64,000 bases of DNA from Acanthaster planci (taxonomy: Eukaryota; Echinodermata; Asteroidea; Valvatida; Acanthasteridae): NCBI RefSeq assembly GCF_001949145.1, contig NW_019091437.1, positions 623,539 through 687,538 on the forward strand, in the 5' to 3' direction. Shown one piece after another: positions 59,301-64,000 of this stretch. Each line of letters starts with the position of its first letter. Position 1 is the first letter of the stretch. Under the pieces are notes generated by a model, which was not told the DNA's origin, did not search any database, and was given only the letters and a program-made list of their open reading frames with translations. Made by a program: the position numbers and the translations under genes.

Positions 59301-60153
59301 AGGGTCCAGTGGTCAGCACAGATCGGCTTCCATGAAGCACCCTCAAATATTTCTACCCGTCCCTGGGTAGGCTCAGCACCATCTACTAGTCTTAAGTTAC
59401 CAACTGCCAGACACACGGTCACAAAAAAATACAAACAGTCTGAATAGGAATAGCCATGCTGCAAACTATTGTAGACAAATTGTGGTTTAGTGAAAAACAG
59501 TCAAGGGCTCATGTACGAGCAAAGTACACAATTAATATCTGCCTTTGACCTTAATTGAAATTTGGCCTCCAGTGTTGTGACTGTTGTCAAATGCACGTAA
59601 TCTACAAGGGCTATTAAGTCACTGCTCTGGATTTAAAATTGAGTACCATTCCTCTCTATGGAAGGGGGAACATTAAACTAAGCATGTTAATCTCCAAACA
59701 GTGTTTGGTTCCTGTATGTAAGGGGCAGAGAGAAAAGAGTATCCCCCAACTTAAATGAGCAGAAGTGTGAATTAAGAATTGTAGGCCAAAATCTGCACGG
59801 ATTCACATGGGAAATTTAGTATTCCTCGTCTTAGCAGTTAGCAATGGTTACATCGAACAAAAGAAGATTCTGCAGGTCGGGAGATTGAGACAATTTACAC
59901 CACTTCTTCAAAGGCTTTGATCTGACCATCAGAAGAAAATAAAAGAATATGATATAATAACTCCCTCCCCCAACTTTCAATACTAAACCTCAGCTGCCAA
60001 ACATGCAGCTGCATTACCATCACAGGTGACGTTTTCTTGTTGACCTAGAGTTTTTGGGAAGAATGCCAACTTACATCTTTCAGCTGTGCAGAGCTGCAGC
60101 AGGTGACAAACTAACAGTACAACGGACACAGCAACTGACAGCAAGTTGAACAT
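52873..60153 (-). CDS. Gene C: five-SRCR type I membrane protein with Arg-rich PPxY tail (7 exons)
   Basis: Seven exons on the minus strand join into 2,277 nt (758 aa plus stop), all GT-AG and phase 1. Signal peptide 1-26; SRCR domains 27-605; TM near 613-637; cytoplasmic tail to 758. The start is the ATG at 60153-60151; no in-frame ATG lies between it and an upstream stop. Domain order is gamma, alpha, gamma, alpha, delta, matching the module grammar of genes A and B. The tail has a run of Arg/Gln-rich repeats, one PPSY motif and an acidic dileucine motif (DTVSLL). The gene is convergent with gene B. Surface receptor function is inferred from the family. Confidence 0.88.
53617..53970 (-). 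CDS. Gene C exon 6: SRCR domain 5 (delta class, membrane-proximal)
   Basis: 354 nt, residues 488-605. YDTRLVQGSHPNQGYVQV, SVCDQKWG, VVCKQLGF and DHEQAGVICQSDKYPS; six cysteines. The PNQG start and the YPS linker match the delta exons of genes A and B, in the same membrane-proximal place. Confidence 0.88.
54443..54811 (-). CDS. Gene C exon 5: SRCR domain 4 (alpha class)
   Basis: 369 nt, residues 365-487. AKQFDVRLAGTLNVYEGRVE, GVWGTVCNSG, AQVVCRQLGY and DVSVECDT; six cysteines. The donor A|gtgagg at 54442 is inferred from the phase needed to join exon 6. It is the least certain junction in this gene, but length and phase agree. Confidence 0.82.
55363..55785. repeat. GC-rich element with AACCCCTT/AAGGGGTT ends, gene C intron 4
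   Basis: About 420 bp of distinctly higher GC and CpG than the intron around it, starting AACCCCTTCGCGCTGGGAG and ending CCCATCGTCAAGGGGTT. The short inverted ends suggest a DNA-transposon derivative; no transposase is seen. Confidence 0.4.
55985..56450 (+). repeat. Degenerate CAAGTCA-rich simple repeat, gene C intron 4
   Basis: Repeated CAAGTCAAGTCAC-like words over some 460 bp, irregularly spaced and interrupted. Not coding. Confidence 0.7.
56694..57014 (-). CDS. Gene C exon 4: SRCR domain 3 (gamma class)
   Basis: 321 nt, residues 258-364. VRLVDGDEPTKGRVEI, ICGYQWTLEHAKVVCREL and AGVICGVWLHG; six cysteines. No copy is present in the left duplication block. Confidence 0.89.
57541..57906 (-). 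CDS. Gene C exon 3: SRCR domain 2 (alpha class)
   Basis: 366 nt, residues 136-257. AKQFDIRLAGG, GIWGTVCDSR, AQVVCKQLGY and DVSVVCSG; six cysteines. It has an insert after WGTVC (LLRPLYTHREEFW) shared with exon 5. A copy with two in-frame deletions lies at 28964-29299. Confidence 0.9.
58065..58275. repeat. Foldback element in gene C intron 2
   Basis: AAGTCCAATGCCTCATGGGT and CCGATGCCTCATAAGTCC are mirrored by GGACTTATGAGGCATCGGAC. The arms also contain internal repeats of the GTCCAATGCCTCAT motif. Confidence 0.7.
59077..59403 (-). CDS. Gene C exon 2: SRCR domain 1 (gamma class)
   Basis: 327 nt, residues 27-135. LRLVDGAEPTQGRVEI, ICADHWTLEEAKVVCRQL and AGVACGNWANG; six cysteines. Same length as the gamma exons of genes A and B and the same CGxWxNG ending. 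A decayed copy lies at 32896-33195. Confidence 0.88.
60075..60153 (-). CDS. Gene C exon 1: signal peptide
   Basis: 26 residues starting MFNLLSVAVS, with a long hydrophobic core and likely cleavage near LCTA before ER. It ends in phase 1 at gtaagt. The frame stays open upstream through a GTG codon to a stop, so the ATG at 60153 is the natural start. Confidence 0.82.
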
Positions 60154-63100
60154 CTCTGACCAATTCACACAGACCGATGCTTATCCACATTATCAGTGTC
60201 AATGCAATACCACACTATTGGTGTAAAGGTAAATGAATGAATGCTTCTGAGTATGCTCATATTAGATAGGGATATACTGGGTGTGTTTCTAGACAATTTG
60301 AAGGATGAGTCACTAAGTCATCAAAGCTTGAAACAAACTTGATTGTAATTGGAAAGGCTGCTCAAATAACTTAAATATGATTGGGAAGACATGTCTACAT
60401 CCAGCATGAAAACTTCTTTCAAGACAGTTCTGATGAAACGTCACTGTCATGGACCACGCAATGTCATACAACTAAAGAAGAGGGCTCACACCAATTAAGG
60501 TTAGATGACCCACAACTCGGATTGATTTCAGGACTAAGTAATGACTCACCATCACAGCTTCCTGTACAAATCAAAGTACGTCCTTGCTGGCCAAATTCTT
60601 GTAGAAACTTTACATGATATGCAAAGTGTCACACCTGCCCTGAACTCAACACCTTGTGTAATGTTCTGTATGCTACCCTGTCTGCCCTGCAAGTGACTTA
60701 AAAGTGAGGCCACATATGCTGACGGATATCGGAAAAATTAGTCATGCACCCGACTGAATCACCAATGGAACCCTTGCTCCCGTAAAATTCAGTGACTGCT
60801 TGAGAGCTTGATGTGATTCGTAACTTAGTCACAGGCTAGCATAAAGTGACAAGTTAATCATGGCAAAACTACAGATAAGAAATGAAGGACATGCCCACAC
60901 TTCCAGTTGACACGATCAACAGTGATCTACATGTACAGCCTCCATTGCACACGAAGGTCAGATCTCGAGGAATTTTCAACATGGCGTAAAGCGATGGAGT
61001 TCATTATGCATTCCCATTGAGTGTTTCTTTTCTCCAGGCCAATGCCATTCCTGTTCCCCTGCATGTTATGCATGGAACTACAAAGAACTCAATTAAAATA
61101 GGGACTTACTGAACACACTGAGGAAAGCAGGCTTTCCTGTCCAATCAGCAAGGCAGATTACCTTTGACTGGATCGACACAGTTCATTTTCACTTCAATTA
61201 GCACATCAATTCACTAAGTAACAATTTCCACAAGCAGCTCTACGAAAGTGGACCTCAGATCACGGCAATGAAATAAAACAGTTCTTTTTGTAGACTCATG
61301 ATTACAGGTCTGAATTAAGAGAGAGAAAACAAATTCATAAAGATAATTGTGACCATTTTAGTCTCCCTAGCCATCTCTCCTTGAAGTAGGTTGTGATGAG
61401 GGGTTATCTGTTGTGAATGAACAAAGGATGACATGTTTTTTCTTAGCAACAGTGTCACTCGGGTGGAACTCATCTCATGCTTGCACAGAATTAAGTGCAT
61501 TTAGTGTGGGCCTCGCTGAGCATCCAACATCTGTTTGAATGTGCAGTCTTTACGTGTGCACCGTACATCAATATGAAATTTTTCCTATCCGTCTATCTCT
61601 GACCTTTGCCACTTAAGGGATACTTCTACACAAAGTGGGCAATTAAGGTACCAGTGATAACTTGGTCTGCTTTTAAAGTGTTAGTGGCTTGGCCAAATCT
61701 TGTCTTTAGTACGTCCAATGCCTAACATAGCTAAATTTGGGTTTGAATGCAATGTTCACTTTCTCAGCCCAAGATTCACTCCCTGGCATTGTTGTAGTTC
61801 AGACCACTTGGGATCATCAATAGACCCCACAAGACCAACAAAAGCCCTCAAATCTGAACATCAGTTATAAGTCATTCAAACGAACTGTAACAACTTAAAG
61901 CATTCCTTTATCATTGTTCAACGTTACTCGTGACTGGTCTTGTGCATGATGGTCTCAACCACAACACTGATCCCTGCAACGGCTCAAAGCTGGGTGGTGG
62001 GTATTGTTTCCATGTTCAACCTTTATCAAAGAACATTTCAGTTAACCCAGAATTCCCAAACGAATGTACTTGAAAATACACAATATTCATTTTGCAGAGT
62101 TGTTTATTATAGATCAATAAAATACCAGGGTCAAATTGACCACCAATGCAACGCATCATGTTCTAAAATTTTGTTGGACAACAAACTCTTCTATCAATAA
62201 AATAGAAAAAGTTCTATTAACAAGCTCGAAGCAAAAATATACAGGTACTCATCTACCATAACAAATATTTCAAAACCTTACATATTTCTACATCCTCTTA
62301 TACAGAATAAACATATAAACAAGATACAATGTACGGAAAGAATATGATTTCAAGACAGAATGAAATGAATAGATTTCTAGGTGGAGAAACTTTGTGTTTC
62401 TTCCAAACATAACGCAGCAACCAAAGCACGTATGTACGGCAAAATAGTACGTAGCAAGAATTGATTATATTTTAAACGTTGTTGAGGCCAGCACACAGGG
62501 ATAAATCTATGCAGCTTTAGTGACTTTGGATACGTGTTTAGGGGTGTGCATTCTTGGGTCTTTTTGGAACCGGGTACCCGTTTTATGCTAATACTAGGTA
62601 CCTGGATACCCAGCACAGGTCTGCATTACGTGTTTACATTAATGGTGAATCTAATCTGGCCATATGATTACTGAACACTTGTGAAGACCCCTATTAATTG
62701 TTCAAGTATTTGGTATACTATTGCCCAGAGAAAAACAATGACCGGATATTTTATATCAAAGCTTGAACATTTCTTCCATTAGTGTGGGAGGGGGCCCAAA
62801 TTCCCCTATGTGCAAATACAATTTCTCTACACTTCAGAGGACAGGGCTTAGTGTTTCCCTTTGTTCATGCTTTGCTTTACCTCACAAGGGAAGTAATAGA
62901 GTTTGTTGTCCTCAGACATTATTTTTAAAAACTGTCCTCGGAGTTAAATTTGTGTGGTTTCTATGAGTGAGTACTAGACATGTATGTAACAGTAATACAC
63001 ATAGCATGTACCATAGTTGTGGGGACATACACTCATCTTTTCACTATTGGACCAAAAATGCTCTGGAAACCAATTGTTGTCCCTACAGCTCGGTTAACAA

Positions 63101-64000
63101 ACTGTCCCAGGAAGGCTTACTGACACATATTGGCACCATACATGCAGTTGCGGTTATTGTTTCCAAAATAAATCTACATGATTCTGGCAAGATGTCAGTG
63201 TGTAATCTGATATAGGCAGCCTATCTTTACCCTCTGACAAACATGCTTGTTTGCACTATTGCTTAAATGCTGGGGCTTTCAAATTACAACAAATTTCACG
63301 CAAAAAATTACATCTTTCAAAAATATTCCGCAAAGTACAGGCTGCTCATCTTACTTAAGCAGGGCCCGTCAAGCTCAGTGGTTGAGTGGTAAGATGTCTG
63401 TACAAGTAAGGAGGATGTTGTGGGTTCCAGTCCCATTTGAGTAAGCTTGTAAATCTTTTTAAAAAGCTCTCAGAAAACACAGAGTGTACGTTTTCAGCCC
63501 ATATTATTGAAATGAGGTAAATGGTTATTGAAATGAGGTAAACAGGTTCAACACCCAAAATATGGCAGGGCTTACACTAAATTACTTCAAAAAATTATAC
63601 CAACTTGAACGTGCACTTCTACCTAACCCTATTCAAAAAAACTGTGCACAATGTTTGAACATTATCAGTTGTAACATGCTATCGTAGGGGCAGTGGTAAA
63701 AGGAGTACATGATAACAATTGGAACTGCTAGAATTAGACCCAAAACAGTGTAGGATATGTATGTCCAATCGGTAGTATCATCAAATGTCAGAGGATGACA
63801 CTGCCCCCCCCTAATACCCGTTTAACCACCGACAGTCTTGACTTGACATTTAGGATTTTTTAGAAATAGAATCTAGTTCTGCAGATATTTAGACTTTGAC
63901 ACAGTCAATCCCATAAGAGCACTTTATCACTAATTGTCCTAAATGCTACGTCCAGCCAATAAACAGACCCGTGCATCAATCATCAATACAAAGTAGTGTT
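60154..64000. other. Right flank upstream of gene C
   Basis: It should include the gene C promoter and 5' UTR, but no TATA box or initiator can be called. A SINE remnant lies at 63362-63450. The short open frames do not look like proteins. Confidence 0.5.
63362..63450 (+). mobile_element. tRNA-like SINE remnant
   Basis: CAGTGGTTGAGTGGTAAGA with GTGGGTTCCAGTCCCATTTG, the same family as 43103-43240. It is too altered to be a functional tRNA gene. Confidence 0.5.

Larger units (their letters stand above)
33890..59410 (+). repeat. Right copy of the tandem segmental duplication
   Basis: Holds gene B and most of gene C. Introns as well as exons align to the left copy, so the event is a genomic duplication rather than retroposition. 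Differences are insertions and deletions described in separate entries. Confidence 0.8.

Noticed and set aside
60154-60168. Upstream start for gene C at a GTG codon
   Set aside because: Animal genes start at ATG; the first in-frame ATG is at 60153 and gives a good signal peptide.

Overview
This is an animal nuclear genome window: spliced genes with GT-AG introns, many retroelement and foldback fragments, and abundant TACATGTA-type palindromes. Expanded scavenger receptor cysteine-rich (SRCR) genes plus this repeat texture suggest a marine invertebrate deuterostome such as an echinoderm or cephalochordate; the sequence does not let me name the species.

The window holds three multi-exon genes for type I membrane proteins of the SRCR superfamily and one decayed relative. 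Gene A (6767-23018, +) has 13 coding exons: signal peptide, ten SRCR exons, a transmembrane (TM) exon and a short PPxY tail (1295 aa as assembled). Gene B (35156-47709, +) is its close tandem paralogue with eight SRCR exons (1055 aa). Gene C (60153-52873, -) is convergent to gene B, with five SRCR exons, a TM segment and an arginine-rich tail (758 aa). A wrecked copy of gene C (C', 33195-28964, -) lies tail-to-tail with gene A. Every SRCR domain is one exon bounded by phase-1 introns and shows six cysteines (group A pattern).

Layout: 1-5.85 kb is repeat-rich flank; about 5.85-33.2 kb is the first copy and about 33.9-59.4 kb the second copy of a head-to-tail duplication whose unit is the convergent pair [A/B -> <- C]; 59.4-64 kb is the 5' end of gene C and flank. 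Since duplicating, the left copy lost gene C exons 4-7 and received an LTR element. The right copy lacks the first SRCR exon and gained a LINE fragment, a SINE and a 949-bp solo LTR with a target-site duplication and an empty site in the left copy.

The SRCR exons fall into classes in a fixed order. I call them alpha, beta, gamma and delta. Gene B reads alpha-beta-gamma, alpha-beta-gamma, alpha, delta. Gene A is the same with an extra delta in front and an extra alpha. Gene C reads gamma, alpha, gamma, alpha, delta. The convergent genes are therefore themselves ancient paralogues built from one cassette. All tails carry PPxY motifs, and A/B have a lysine inside the TM helix. Together this suggests surface pattern-recognition receptors with ubiquitin-linked trafficking; that function is inferred.

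Caution: single N characters at 592, 16195 and 17245 coincide with duplicated blocks. The repeated SRCR exon 16406-16759 lies on a 1,049-bp piece bounded by two Ns and may be a second haplotype placed in series rather than a real exon.
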